This document shows positions 35,420 through 47,330 of a DNA stretch of 64,000 nt, piece by piece. The stretch is from Aldrovandia affinis. Lineage: Eukaryota; Chordata; Actinopteri; Notacanthiformes; Halosauridae. Under the pieces are notes generated by a model, which did not search any database, was not told the DNA's origin, and was given only the letters and a program-made list of their open reading frames with translations. A program made the translations under genes and the position numbers. Numbering within the stretch: position 1 is the first letter of the stretch; each line of letters begins with the position of its first letter. The DNA lies in assembly GCA_029706075.1 (NCBI GenBank), contig JAINUG010000149.1, positions 2,004,501 to 2,068,500 of the forward strand. The letters run 5' to 3'.

Positions 35420-36540
35420 TAGTAGGGTTCCAGGCAGTTGGTGAGTTTAGGCTTTGTGCAGGGGCCAGGTCTTGTAGTAATCATACTCAATCCAGAAAGC
35501 TGTTCAGGTGAGCTGAACATCCTCATGAGTCCTGACTTTCCCCAGACAGAGGCTCACATCCACAGATACAAACCACACACATCCAGACACAAACCTCACA
35601 CATTCACAGACACAAATTTAACCCATACACAGACAGAGACCTCACAATGATCCTTCTTATCATTGTCCGTAGAATGATTCGGGTGTCTTGTCATCTGTAG
35701 TTTGTTTGTTTGTAAGGAAACATGAAGAATTTTGTAGACCAAGTTATACCTGCAGAGGTATAATAGCAATCCTTGGTTCTTGTTTTCCTCATTTTTTACA
35801 TGTTGAGTTTTGACCTCACTGCTCAAACCAAGTTCTGACCCAGGAGCTGATGGTCAAACCGTAACCGCACGGTTAAACCAGAAACACCGGGTCAAACCTT
35901 TGATGCGGACAGGTGTGGATTCAGTCACTGCATGTGCTGAGAATATACCTCCTTAAGAAGACCTCCCTAGAGGCCTTTTCCTGTTTCAAATGGCTTTGAT
36001 TCCCTTGAGGTAAAATACTTCACTTGACGCTGAACTTAAAAAATAAAAAAAAGTTATATGTGCCAGTGATGGAAAATATGTGAAGGGGGCATGTCAGAAC
36101 TAAATAAGGTGAATTGGGGATTTATTTAATCTTGTTTTGTAGTTTGGTGTCATTCTCACAAAATGATTAATTAAATGTATAATATTTAGATACTGCTTGT
36201 TGCAGATGTATTTGGTTAATATGGATGAAAGCAGTTATTGACATTCTTTTGCATTAAAATGCATAGCAAGAATGGGAAAAATGTATCCACGGTCAGGGTC
36301 AAAGAAAAACAGGTTATTTCAGTTTTTGTCATTGTGGTTTCAGATATGGGCCCCACATATATTTTCTTTACATGCAGTGTGATTCGGGAGTGGGGTATGA
36401 CATTTATTTTTTGGAATTTTTCCTTTTCATGGTTCTCAAAAATGCATTTATTAAATGTGTTCATGTAATAACTTTATAAATTAATAAAGGAAAAAAGGCA
36501 AGAGTATATTGTACACAATAAAATGAAAAATAATGCTGTG
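35420..36540. other. Unannotated DNA downstream of septin-4
   Basis: Short CACACA words at 35570-35640, then AT-rich. No coding sequence recognised. Confidence 0.5.
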
Positions 36541-38344
36541 ATGCGTCTCAAGCTCGGTGCGGGGGTGTTGGGAAAATGATCACCCACACAAACACACTTC
36601 TGTAAATGTAATGATTTATTCATTTTCTGCATATTTTTTCTTTAACATAATGGACAAATAGATCTAAATGCAGCCTACAATTTACAGGCAATATATACCA
36701 AACTTTCTCCATAGGGAAAATGCATAATTTCATATATAATATCAATATTTGTCAGGCTGCCTGCATGGTATACAGTACTGTACATGGTCCCAGAAAGAGC
36801 TATAAAAATTAAACAAAACAAATCAGCAAAATCTACATGCAAAAAACAGGCAATGGTCACATCTTAAAATACATATACCAGAAATACCATATATGTGCAG
36901 AAACATAATTTGTCAAATGATTTCAGAAATTACTCAAAAAATATAGTGCCTAAAAAGGCTATCCTTTTCCATACACCGAATGCTAGACCTCTCTCAATCC
37001 CGCTCTCTCTCACACACAAAGGGAGATGCTGTTCCGTCAGTGTCCGAGTCCTGTGTGAAGCTGTACAGTGATTGGCTGGTGTGGGACAAAGCCGTAGTGG
37101 ATCACAGTGTGCAGGCTTGTTGCAGCAGTGCAGAGCCCAAGGCAAAAAGGCGCACCACTCTAATGGAGCAGCAGGGGGCAGTGAGGGCGTCAGTGTTATC
37201 CAAGTGAGGCCCCCTGGTGGTCACAATCACTAACTGCAACTCCCTCTACCTTACATTAAAACAGAAATTCGTTCATACACAGCAAAGCAGTGTAACACAA
37301 ATACACATACATATACATGCATGCACACACAAATACACACACAGACCTATTACTGGAATACATATCACCATTGTTCCGGGAACATTACTCTTCCAAATAA
37401 AGCAATAAAAGGCAGAACAGACGCATTGAAAAAGACCGACTGGACAGATCAGCTCTCACAAATGAACCAGAAGAGGGTGTCTTCCTTCACTCTGAAGTCC
37501 TGATGACATGATTACACAGAAACTCCGGCCTCTGCCAGGTTCAAGGCACGAAGCTGAACCTCTCTTGCTCACAATCTCAATGGCTCTAAAGTGTAGCCAG
37601 ATCCACATGCACCACGGGACAGTGTTGTGCAGTACCACTCTGTGGCCAGGTGGGGGAGCTGCCACAGAGGGGTCCGCACAGGCAGCTCTGTGACCCAAGG
37701 CACACACACACTGCTCCGCCTTAATTACCAAAGAGGAGGACATCCCAACTTTCACTGAAGAGACTACATGTCACACTTCAGTCCAGACACACATACACAC
37801 CAGCCTCACAGCAAGCAAAACCCTCCATCCAGGGGCAGGATATATCTACACCTACTCAAACTCCAGTCGCCTGATAAAACAGCAGTCAATCGGATGTCCT
37901 GGTGGGGACATTAATGTGTCTTGATTGAGGCAGTATTGTGACATCATTACCCACACAGGGCTTCTGCAGGAGGGCTTTCTGCACTCACCTGCACCCCAGT
38001 GCACCCCAGCGCTCACCCTGCGCCCCAACACTCAGTGCGCCTTAACATTCATCCTGCGCCCCAACACTCACCCTGCACCTCCTACTCCGGCCCTCAATGC
38101 TGAATTCCCAAGGGGGTGGGGCAGCACACCATCTCTCCACAACACAGATCCAAATGCGACTACTTCCTGTCTTTTCATTAAACATATATATATATATACT
38201 AAAATGTAAAATAAAGCATTTTTTCGGAATGTACTGAGTTATTCTTTAAAGTTTTGGTTGGTCAGAAGTCCAGGTCCAAGTGCCTCTATCAGTCTGTCTG
38301 TCTGAGCCCAAGTGTCGGCCTTCATGCATCTGTCTCTGCTCTCC
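36540..38344 (-). other. mnt: mnt 3' flank / probable 3' UTR
   Basis: AT-rich near 36.5-36.9 kb, then moderately GC-rich. It contains a short TATATA run (38187-38198) and no recognised coding sequence or transposon. It is probably mnt 3' UTR if the signal at 36615 is used. Confidence 0.4.
36615..36620 (-). terminator. mnt: Candidate mnt poly(A) signal
   Basis: AATAAA on the minus strand, about 1.7 kb after the mnt stop, giving a 3' UTR covering 36.6-38.34 kb. No other gene is seen between. It lies about 95 bases from a + strand AATAAA that could end septin-4. Confidence 0.4.
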
Positions 38345-41300
38345 TCAGGCCAGCTTGAGCGTGCTCACAGGGAAGGAGGGCATGGTCACCATGGTGACGG
38401 GGTTAAGGATGGTCTGGCCCACCAGCTGTGGGTGATGAGTGACCACGGCAGGCTGGCTGGACACGGCATTATTCACCTGCGCATGAGACAGCGTGTTCAC
38501 CTGCGCATGGGACAGCGTGTTCACCTGCGCATGAGACAGCGTGTTCACCTGCGCATGGGACAGGGTGTTCACCTGCGCATGGGACAGCGCGTTCACCTGC
38601 GCGTGAGACAGCGTGTTCACCTGCGCGTGGGATAGTGTGTTAACCTGCGCGTGAGACAGCGTGTTTACCTGCGCGTGGGACAGTGTGTGGGCAAGGTGGC
38701 TCATCATGGCAGGTGGAGGGTACAAGTGAGCCACGGGGTGCACGGTGATGTGTCCAATGGGCTGGGGGCTGGAGGAGGGGGCGGGGCTGAGGTGAGCCAA
38801 GTGTTTGGATCCTGCCTGGATGACGGATGCGTGCGCGATGACGCTGGGCATGCTGGGAGCTGTCACTATGTGTGCGTGGGCAGGCGGGCCAGAGAGTGTC
38901 TGGGCCAGCGGTTTAGGGGGCTGGAGTTGGGCAGGGAGGGAGGGGGGCGCGGCCTTCACCACTTTGGGCAGCGGCTGCAGACGATCTTCCTCTGTGTCTT
39001 CGTCCATATTGTCTTCGCCCTCTGAAACACACATACCATCACACTCAGCACTGCAGCTTCCCAAGCGATCGGTGTGTGTAGTGTGTGTGCTGTATAATGT
39101 GTAGTGTGTGTAATTTGTGCGGTACCAGAAGCAGTTGAGGTAGAGGCCTGGTCATCCTCTGGTTGTGCGGTAAGTCTCAGCACACGCTCCATCTCCATCA
39201 CGTTCATCCACTGGCTCAGCTCGTTCTTCAGCTCAGCCAGACGCTGCTGTGTGGCGATCTTCTCACGAGCCAGCCGCTCCATCTCGTGCTCGTACTCCTT
39301 CTCCTTCCTCTTCAGCGTCTGTGGAGAGGAAGAGGGGGACTCAACACACTTCACGCACGCACGCACGCACACACACACACACAATCCACAACTGGGAAAG
39401 TTAAAGCATGTGCTCACGTGTTTGTTCCTGTTTTTTCTTTGTGTGTGCACGCGTGTATGTGTGCGCCAGACCCTCATAGCCTTTGTCCCAGCAAATTAAA
39501 TGCTTAGGTCCCTCGCTGGCTCAGAAAAGAAAGCAGAAATTAGCCATGGTTTCCTAGGCAACTGAAAAGATGAGGCGCTATGATAGGTTGTGAGGGGCTG
39601 TGATAGGCACACACACACACACACACCTCACACATATACATATGCACGCACACACACGCACACACACACGCACACGCACACACACATACCTCACACACCT
39701 CATACACATACCTCACACACCTCATACATATACACACACACACCTCACACACACACACACACACATGCACGCACGCACGCACGCACCCCTCACACACTGG
39801 ACCCAGGCAGTCGGCACAGAACCTTCCACGCCAAAGCTGCTGAGTGACCTGTCAATCACTGTGCCTCTTTATCAAACTGCCCCTCAAATCAAACTGCCCC
39901 TTGTTCACTCACAGTTATCTAGGTCTTTGTTATTCTGAGTGCAGCACACTTATGGAAAATCACAGTTATTATGTTCCGTGTCCTGTTCAGCAGCAGAAAA
40001 GGGCTTGACAACCTGCGTCTGGACAGAAAGTCAAACGGGCCACAAACATTTCAGAACACACCTGTGGCTCATTATGAGCCATTGGCTGGGGTGCTGGAAT
40101 GGACAGATGATGGAGAGAGGGAGAGAAAAGGAGGATGAGAAATTCAATAAAAGCCCCAAAAAACTAAACACAAAAAATCCTGTCCAAACCCAGCTGATTC
40201 CAGCTCACTTCAAGACAACACCACCGAAAAAACACCCCAACAACACCTCAGTGTTCATGAGTGTCAATGCAGGTGAATATCGGTGTTCATGGGTGTGAAG
40301 GGGTGAGTCAGGGTCAGAGAGGGTGAGAGGGTGAGAGAGGGTGAGGGGGTGAGAGAGTGGGACGGTGAGAGAGGGTGAGACAGTGTGAGGGGCGTGAGTG
40401 GGTGAGAGGTGAGAGGGTGAAAGAGGGTAAGGGGATGAGAGAGGGTGACGGGGTGACGGGGTGACGGGGTGAGATTTCAGCTCTGTGGCTCCTGGAGACA
40501 AAGCAGCAGTAATCACAGATGGCATGGGATAAGAAATAACCATCAGAAATAAAAATAAAAAGTTAAATCTGTTCAGAGCGGCTTATTTAAGCTTTCCGCT
40601 GCTTACAGAACCCGGCAAGTCCTCAGAAGGCATGCTGGGATACGGGCCGTCTGGCCTCCCCCCACTCTGCTCTGCTCACCGAGGGGGGGGTGACACCCAG
40701 CCGTGACCCGGCAGGGTTAGGCAGCCAATCACAGCTCAATAAACACAATAAAAATGGAACTTTGTAAACAGGCCTGAGTAGAACAATGTAATGTCTGCAC
40801 TGTCCTCTTAATCAGCATTCCAGGAATTATTCATGTCTGATACAAAGAAATCTCAATTTAACCCAATTAAAACTATTAAGACTGCATGTTTATTAAAATA
40901 CATTCATTAAAATATCTGAATCTATCAGAAAGAAGGGGAATTTTACCAAAGTGTATTTTTCTTATGTTTGAAAAAATGACAATTCATTTTTGAGACGTGC
41001 TGTAATGGCAGCAGGGTGGCACAGAGCCTGCCAGCCGTGACACACTAACATGCTAACACCATGCTAACACCATGCTACGTGGAGCCAGGCGGGGTGAGGG
41101 GGGAAGGGGTGATCAAGTGACACCCCCCGCCCACTGCCCTACTTTCCACAGAGGCCCTACTCCCAGCCCAGTGGATCAGAGAACCCATCGTGGATCCCCT
41201 CCTCTCATCACCAGAGTCTTCACACACACACACACACACACACACACGCCTCGCACAACATCCAATCCACCTACACACACACACACACACACACGCACAC

Positions 41301-41342
<42 letters not shown>

Positions 41343-44300
41343 GCACGCACTGGGCAGATACCTAAATAAACACCTTTATAGCTTTTCTCTACAACAACAC
41401 AACTCATTTAACAAATTTACATTTATTTCTGAAAATATTATCATGTATACAGTAAACTCATGTAAGAGGAACATTATTTAACATAGGTGTGGTTGGAGGG
41501 AGGGGGTGTGGTTGGAGGGAGGAGGTGTGGTTGGAGGGAGGAGGTGTGGTTAGAGGGAGGGGGCGTGCTTGGAGGGAGGAGGTGTGGTTAGAGGGAGGGG
41601 GGTGGTTGGAGGGAGGGGGCGTGCTTGGAGGGAGGGGGCGTGCTTGGAGGGAGGGGGCGTGCTTGGAGGGAGGAGGTGTGGTTGGAGGGAGGGGGTGTGG
41701 TTGGAGGCAATGTTGGAAGTGTTGCCCGAATAACAGTATCAGGATATTAGGGCAACACTTCCAACACTGGGGCCTGAAGACACACCTCCCGTTTATAGCC
41801 ACGCCTCCTGCCAGCTGTCTCTAGAACTCCCCTCTCTCTCACACTCACTGGAGCTGAAAGCTGAAAGGAGAAGACAGTGACTGGCATCACTGGCATTCTC
41901 AGACTGGCATCTCCCGGCAGACAGAAGCGTACCTGTATGTATCGTAGCGCACTGCGGAGCACGCTCAGGTTAGAGGTCTTCTTCTCATCCACTGTGGGGA
42001 CAGTCTTCTTCAGGGTCTCAAAGCACTCCTTCAGATGTGCTCGCCTGCAGAGGAAACACAGAATGCACAGAACCTCCCATCATGCACTGCTGTGTGACAT
42101 CACTCAACCTTTACGAACACCTGAGACGGTCTCTGTCCCAGAGACTGTTTTAGTCCCTATACTAACCTGCTATTTTAATAAAGGAATAATGGGAAACATA
42201 CATTATTACGATTATTATTGATACATTGCGCTCCTTCCACAGGACTCCTCCGTATTAACATGGTTCTTCACTGTCTGGTTCAGGAACAGCCATGAACTCA
42301 AACATTGTTTTCTGCTTTTCTGTGTAAACAGCTAAACCATGACTAGGGCTTTGGTAAGCAGATTCTTCTCAGGATGTCTAAAGATCTGCATTGTTGGTAT
42401 GAAAGAGGCTGAAAGAAGAGAGAATCGCAGTGTTCTAATACCATGCCCAATATGGTGGTCTCACAGGGAGTGCTCACCCCAGAACCCCCCATCCCCGACC
42501 AAAATCCTCACTCCCCTCATTGCCACCCTCCTACACCCGCCTTCCCCCACAAACACCTACATACACCTGTCTACACTCACATACACCGGTCTACTACTAC
42601 ATCCAATTTGAGTGCTTCCTTTCTTTAGTGGAAATCCTGCTTTCTTTATTATTTCTGTTTTGGACAGACCATAATAATAGCAAATAGCTTAGGAGGTTAG
42701 CCTAAACCTTTGATTATTTTCTTGGAGCATCAATGATACGTGAACAAGACGGAGCAAGCTAAGAGTACACACATACACTGTGCATAAACACAGCCACTGT
42801 GCCTGGGCTCCTGGCCAATATCCTCTCTGTGATATTACTATCATAACCGTTGTGTGCAGTTCAGTTCGCTGTGGAAACGCCTCATGGACAGCTGACCTCA
42901 GGTCAGTGAATCGATGCGGGAGACAGACCTACCTGTTTTTCTCCAGCTTGTTGTGAACCTCTCTTGTCCCTGCCCTGCAAACACACAATGAATCACACCA
43001 TAAGGGCATGAGATCGAGACCCGAACCAAACTCCCTCCCTCCCTCCCATAAGGGCATGAGGTCGCGACCCAAACCACGCCATCATCAGTGAGATGTGTGT
43101 GTGTGTGAGTGTATGAGTGGTTCTCAGGCCAGAGCAACAGACACAGCTCCCTGTACAGGTGTGGCTGGCAGTGGTGACAGAGCAAGATAAAAGTGATGGA
43201 ACGCATATCCCTGCCGAGTCACTTACTGTAGACAGTACACTACACCCTGCTTCTAGTAGGACCAGGACTGGTTCAAGCAGCTACGGAATACTATTTACAA
43301 CCCATAAATTATTCTTAGCTCGTTGGTCTAAACTAAATGATCATTTAAGACCCCATGTCCCCAGCCACACAGTCGCACTGGGCTGAAAGCCATTCTTCCT
43401 GTTTCAAATGGAACAGTGCTCCCGACCAACAGCAGGGCCAAAAACAAGCCCCGCCCATTCAGACATGTGACCAGATGTCAGAGGTCTCTCACCCTCCTGG
43501 TCTCTTCTTTGCATCCAGGTTTCGTAGGTCATCTGTGACAGCAGACTGGAGGGCAGGGCTGGGGGGTGCCTGCAGCGCATGTGGGAGAGGGGCATACTGG
43601 GAGGCCAGGGAGGCGGGGTTACCGGTCTGGGGTGGAGACGTGGGCTCTGCCTTCACCTGAGAGGCCAGCTGGAGGAGCTGGTGCTGTGAGGGCAGAGCTG
43701 GGGGGGAGTGGGGATCCTTTCTGGGGGGGCTGGGGCGGGGGTGCGTGGGAGGGGGTGGGGCGGTGACCAAGGGAGCGGGCAGGAGCTTGGAGTTGGCTGA
43801 TAGCACAGGAATCGGTAGAACAGTGATGGGGATGGGGGGAGGAAGTGGAGGGGGTGGGACAGAAGTGGGGCAGGGTTCTGGGTAGGTTTCCCCCAGGTCA
43901 CATGGTTAATCCGTACAACTTCTGCCCGCGTCTGCTCCGCCTCCTGATTGAGACGCAGTTTCTCCTTCAGCTCATCCTCCTCTGTGAAGAAATGAGACAG
44001 CAATCAGACGGTGACATCACAACCCCTATAGACTCCTACTGTGACATCACAATGTTATACAGACTCCTACTGTGACATCACAGCACCTATAGACTCCTAG
44101 TGTACTAACCTAGCTTCCTGCTGCAGCTCTGGCATGTCAGATTGTCACAGAAACAGCAATGTTACAAGCACCAGACACAGATGGTGTGGTGCTGAGGCAG
44201 CTCTAATCATGCAGAGATTAGCATTCGCTAAGGTTATAGTGTTGTGTCCAGTCTGCAATTGTGAGGCTTTCCCCCTCATCTCCAACCACAGACTTCAGTG

Positions 44301-47066
44301 GATACAAACACTTCAGACAGCATGACACTGGAGCAGCACTGATATCACATCTCCTCAGTAACAGCCACACTGAAGCACTGAGAACTGGGCCACTCTGTCA
44401 GTATAGAGCCCCCGTCCCCCCAGACCTGTTCAGTAATCACACATCCTGAGAGCCACGCCTCATCAGTGCGTGCGTGCATGTGTGTGTGTGTGTGTGTGTG
44501 TGTGCTTCAGTGTGTTTATGCATTAGGTAGAGTCCCGCTTTTCAAACATTTGTCCTGCTTTGACCGGGACACTATTTAACCAAATAATTTTACGCACGGA
44601 ATTTGAGCTTTTTGTCGACTCGAATGCGTGGGGGCTGGCTATGACGTTTTTTAGTTAATTAATTTAATACAACACACTTAATGCAAAACTACATGTGTCG
44701 CTTAGTGACGGGTAAACACTGTTTAATTTGCGAGGGAAAAGTGAGACATTGCCTCAACTATCTGATCCAGGATCAGGTTTCTCCTTTATAGCCAATCGTA
44801 AACGACAATACTGACCATAGAATAGGCGCCTAGAGACAACTTCCACCAAAATCACAAGGCTGGTTTGGCAGCTAGCCACCTGCAAAGACGCAGTTGGAGT
44901 CCGCGTCATCCTCAGAGGAAGAGACTGTATAAGAGTACACAAATGTGTGGTAAAAACACTACCTGTGTATCCGTGCTCCATATGACTGAAATGTGGCAGT
45001 CATGTGTCCCACTACCATGGTGCGGAGGAAGACATCAATTGTTAAAAAGCTGGACAAAATAATTTCAGGTCACAGCCTGTAATTTGTTATTCATTATTAC
45101 TGACAGGATAGGCTGTCCATTGCCAGTTAAGAGTTTTATGCGGTCTTACGTTTATTTTCTATAAGAAATAAATGACAGCACAAAAATGGTCACCTTCATC
45201 AGGGATATAATTCACTCACATGCAAAAAAAAATACAGATTAACATAACAACCAGTAACAGCCAAAGCCAACAGCAACAGCACAGAACCTGTACATTTTGC
45301 ATAAATTAGGGTTAAGGTGTGCTAACAAACACCACATCTCTGAACACCACTGGCCCTAACACGCAGCACAGGGAGAATTGAAATGGTAAATAACTTATGG
45401 TTACCCAGAGGGATCATGTACAGTATACAGTATTGCATATCATGTTGTAAATACATTCTGAATGAGTAAATTCTTTCATTTGGAGAGGCACCTAGGCTGA
45501 GCTAACCAGGCAACACTCAGTCGTGTTTGAATACCTCTCATTTCCTTCACAGGGAGCAACACTTGGCAATACAACACAAAGGGCACGAAGTAGGCTCCAG
45601 CACAGTGGCCTTTTATTTCTCATAAAGCTGGAACGGCACAGTAACTCCCTTCCATAGAGCTGTAGTTACAGCGTGTAGTACAGGAACAGCGGAGGGGGGG
45701 TGACTGTCCTAGTTTCTCCGCCAGCGTGACCTGCGCCAGTGAGAACGGGGACAGAAAAACACCGAGCCGTAGCGGGCGTGGCAGGCGAGCACGTGGCCGA
45801 GAGGGGAGGGCCTCTGAGCACGCGGTCTGGGCTGGGAGGAGGGGACAGCCCTGACACGTCACCAGCACACTGCTAACCGAGCTCGTCGCGATATGCGGGC
45901 GACTTGCTTCTGTAGCGCATCTGTTCCTTTGAAAGGAAAGGCTACACTGAAATTCAATCCGTTTCAACAAATTCCCTCCCGGTACTTGGCATCTACACAA
46001 CGGGTTCTCTACAATATTCCAACTGGTGTGTGTAGCCTTAAAAATTAGGCGGAGTTAATACAGCAAAGGGGAAGTAGGCTGAAGTCGTGCGTCATATGAT
46101 CCCCGGCTGTCAGGTCATTATGTAAAGCGCACTCTTTCAGCTCTCCCTTTTGCTGCCGCCCTTTAAATTCAAAGCTGTATTAATTTAAAACCTTAAAATA
46201 TAAGACACCGGACATTCATGTATTTATCTAGCGTCCAAACTAGCTACAGTTTAGCACGCTTCTTCCAGTTTATACTTGCAACATCCGAGCGGAAATGGAA
46301 CATTTTCTGAAATTATTAAACGATCGTTGAAGAACATTAGCTCGGCTAGAAATATACAGCTCGGAAATTATCAACAAGAAACAAACCATGTTTATTTGTA
46401 TTATTTTTAAAACACTTCACCTGGCACTTCTATGCAGCTAAAACAACGACGCATAGCCGACCCTACACACGATTCGGTCTTAATAAGGTTGTAAAACGTT
46501 TGATAATGTACACATCCTGTGAACTTATGCAGCATTAGAAAATGTATGGTTTACACAGACGGCACAAACCGAACATGCACAATGGAACGTACACCAGGGA
46601 ATAGTACGGATTACGGTAGACCCGGAAACCGTCTTGAAATGGCTCAGATAGTTCACTACATAGACGCAGACATACATCATTGTAGTTTGTTCGATACGGC
46701 GAACTTGGTTCTCGTAACCTTCGAGATGCAACAGTGTGAAAGCAGACAGATACATTAAAATAAGGACAAATGGAATAAAGTTAATTTCGCTACAAAGGAG
46801 TATTTGCCAAATTCACATTTCGGTAACATTGTCTTGTGTCCCACTCGCAGTAGCTAGAAAGACATGTCACCCTAATATTGCGTCTTTTCAAAGAACCAAG
46901 AAAACTGTAGCTAACTATTCGATACTTCGTTTCCAGGGGCTCTCAATAGCCGTTAACATGACCGCCCCCTCCCTCCATGCCCCCCTCCCTTACCACGTGC
47001 TTTCTGTTGTTGCAGAGCTTGCCATTCCAGAAACTTGGCTGCTTCTAAAAGCGTCTCGATGCTCAT
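38345..47066 (-). CDS. mnt: MNT, MAX-dimerising bHLH-zipper repressor, 6 coding exons
   Basis: Nuclear partner of MAX that binds CACGTG E-boxes and recruits SIN3 to oppose MYC. Coding exons in transcript order: 46994-47066, 43493-43981, 42933-42974, 41933-42044, 39126-39318, 38345-39021, all with GT-AG boundaries and matching phases except one +1 break in exon 2. The corrected model has 528 residues (human MNT 582). Exon 1 encodes the SIN3-interaction helix [15 protein letters not shown]. Exon 2 is proline-rich and includes [12 protein letters not shown]. Exons 3-5 hold the basic region ([17 protein letters not shown], with the E-box-contact His, Glu and Arg), the helix-loop-helix ending [16 protein letters not shown], and the zipper ([19 protein letters not shown]). 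Exon 6 ends [13 protein letters not shown], identical to the end of mammalian MNT as I know it, and carries a nine-copy peptide repeat. The start is fixed by the conserved [10 protein letters not shown]. Confidence 0.95.
38474..38689 (-). repeat. mnt: Nine-copy in-frame 24-bp coding repeat in MNT exon 6
   Basis: Nine tandem 24-base units encode the octapeptide LSHAQVNT, at about residues 415-486. Only one unit changes the peptide (Thr to Ala before LSHAQV). The other differences are at third positions: Thr ACG/ACA/ACC, Leu CTG/CTA, Ser TCC/TCT, His CAC/CAT, Val GTG/GTT/GTA, Asn AAC/AAT. Ser TCT/TCC largely alternate, suggesting amplification as 48-base pairs. Mammalian MNT has a single related LSHQQVN at this place. 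Confidence 0.95.
39355..39800. repeat. CA microsatellites in mnt intron 4
   Basis: CA runs at 39360-39382 and 39608-39785, the latter with CCTCACACACCTCATACACATA units and an (ACGC)n run. Confidence 0.9.
39800..41215. other. mnt intron 4, unannotated part
   Basis: Contains a GGGTGAGAGAGGGTGAG-type repeat at 40300-40475. Otherwise no gene or transposon recognised. Confidence 0.55.
41218..41352. repeat. (CA)n microsatellite in mnt intron 4
   Basis: Two CA runs separated by GCCTCGCACAACATCCAATCC. Confidence 0.95.
41484..41710. repeat. Purine-rich minisatellite (GGAGGGAGG) in mnt intron 4
   Basis: About eleven copies, 19-22 bases, of GTGTGGTTGGAGGGAGGAG or GCGTGCTTGGAGGGAGGGG. Confidence 0.92.
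41711..41766. repeat. 17-bp perfect stem-loop after the minisatellite
   Basis: TGTTGGAAGTGTTGCCC is exactly mirrored 22 bases later. Confidence 0.85.
42050..42930. other. mnt intron 3
   Basis: No repeat or further exon recognised. Confidence 0.5.
43895..43905 (-). other. mnt: Reading-frame break in MNT exon 2
   Basis: The 5' part of exon 2 ([22 protein letters not shown] through INHVTW) and the 3' part ([17 protein letters not shown] to KKRPGG) are open in different frames, while both splice junctions need them in one. The second frame has a stop just upstream, so the change must fall close to the GGGGG after VTW. One extra G joins the two and makes the exon 490 nt, as the phases require. 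A short hidden intron cannot be excluded, but no good donor/acceptor pair is seen. Confidence 0.6.
44000..46990. other. mnt intron 1
   Basis: A GT run at 44476-44503, otherwise unique. A minus-strand ORF (45620-46000) is followed at once by AATAAA (see finding). TATAGACTCCTACTGTGACA units repeat three times at 44025-44100. Confidence 0.55.
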
Positions 47067-47330
47067 TTCTCGCGCGTAAAATAATGTCAACTCAGTCTTG
47101 TAAGTAACCGGTGCTGATATTTACTGAGACGTCTTTTGTATTACGGTCTCACGGGATCCCCTTCCCAGCATACAGAAAGCAGGAAAACGGAACCGGATCC
47201 CCCTCGTAAGAAGTCTTCTACACACGTAAAGGGGTGAGAACAAGATGGCGATGCGAGTAACAGAAAACACGGCAAAAGCCAGACGGTTCAAGCCCGCCTA
47301 CATTTTGCTGTCCCTCCCTGATATGATACT
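47067..47330 (-). promoter_or_regulatory. mnt: mnt 5' leader / promoter region
   Basis: The sequence just upstream of the mnt start is GC-richer than its surroundings. On the + strand it contains CAAGATGGCGATG at 47241-47253, close to the YY1 consensus AAGATGGCGGC common near vertebrate start sites. No TATA box is seen. The start site cannot be placed from sequence alone. Confidence 0.35.

Larger units (their letters stand above)
33990..36540 (+). other. septin4: Septin-4 3' flank / probable 3' UTR
   Basis: After the TAA at 33987-33989 there is no further septin exon. Candidate AATAAA signals on + lie at 34557-34562, 36483-36488 and 36517-36522, giving 3' UTRs of about 0.6 or 2.5 kb. The interval also holds the 33-bp GGTTAGGG-type minisatellite at about 34975-35415. 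No other gene is seen. Confidence 0.5.

Noticed and set aside
38312-38635. + strand ORF rich in HLRMGQRV
   Set aside because: Antisense shadow of the MNT coding repeat; its 24-bp period keeps it open.
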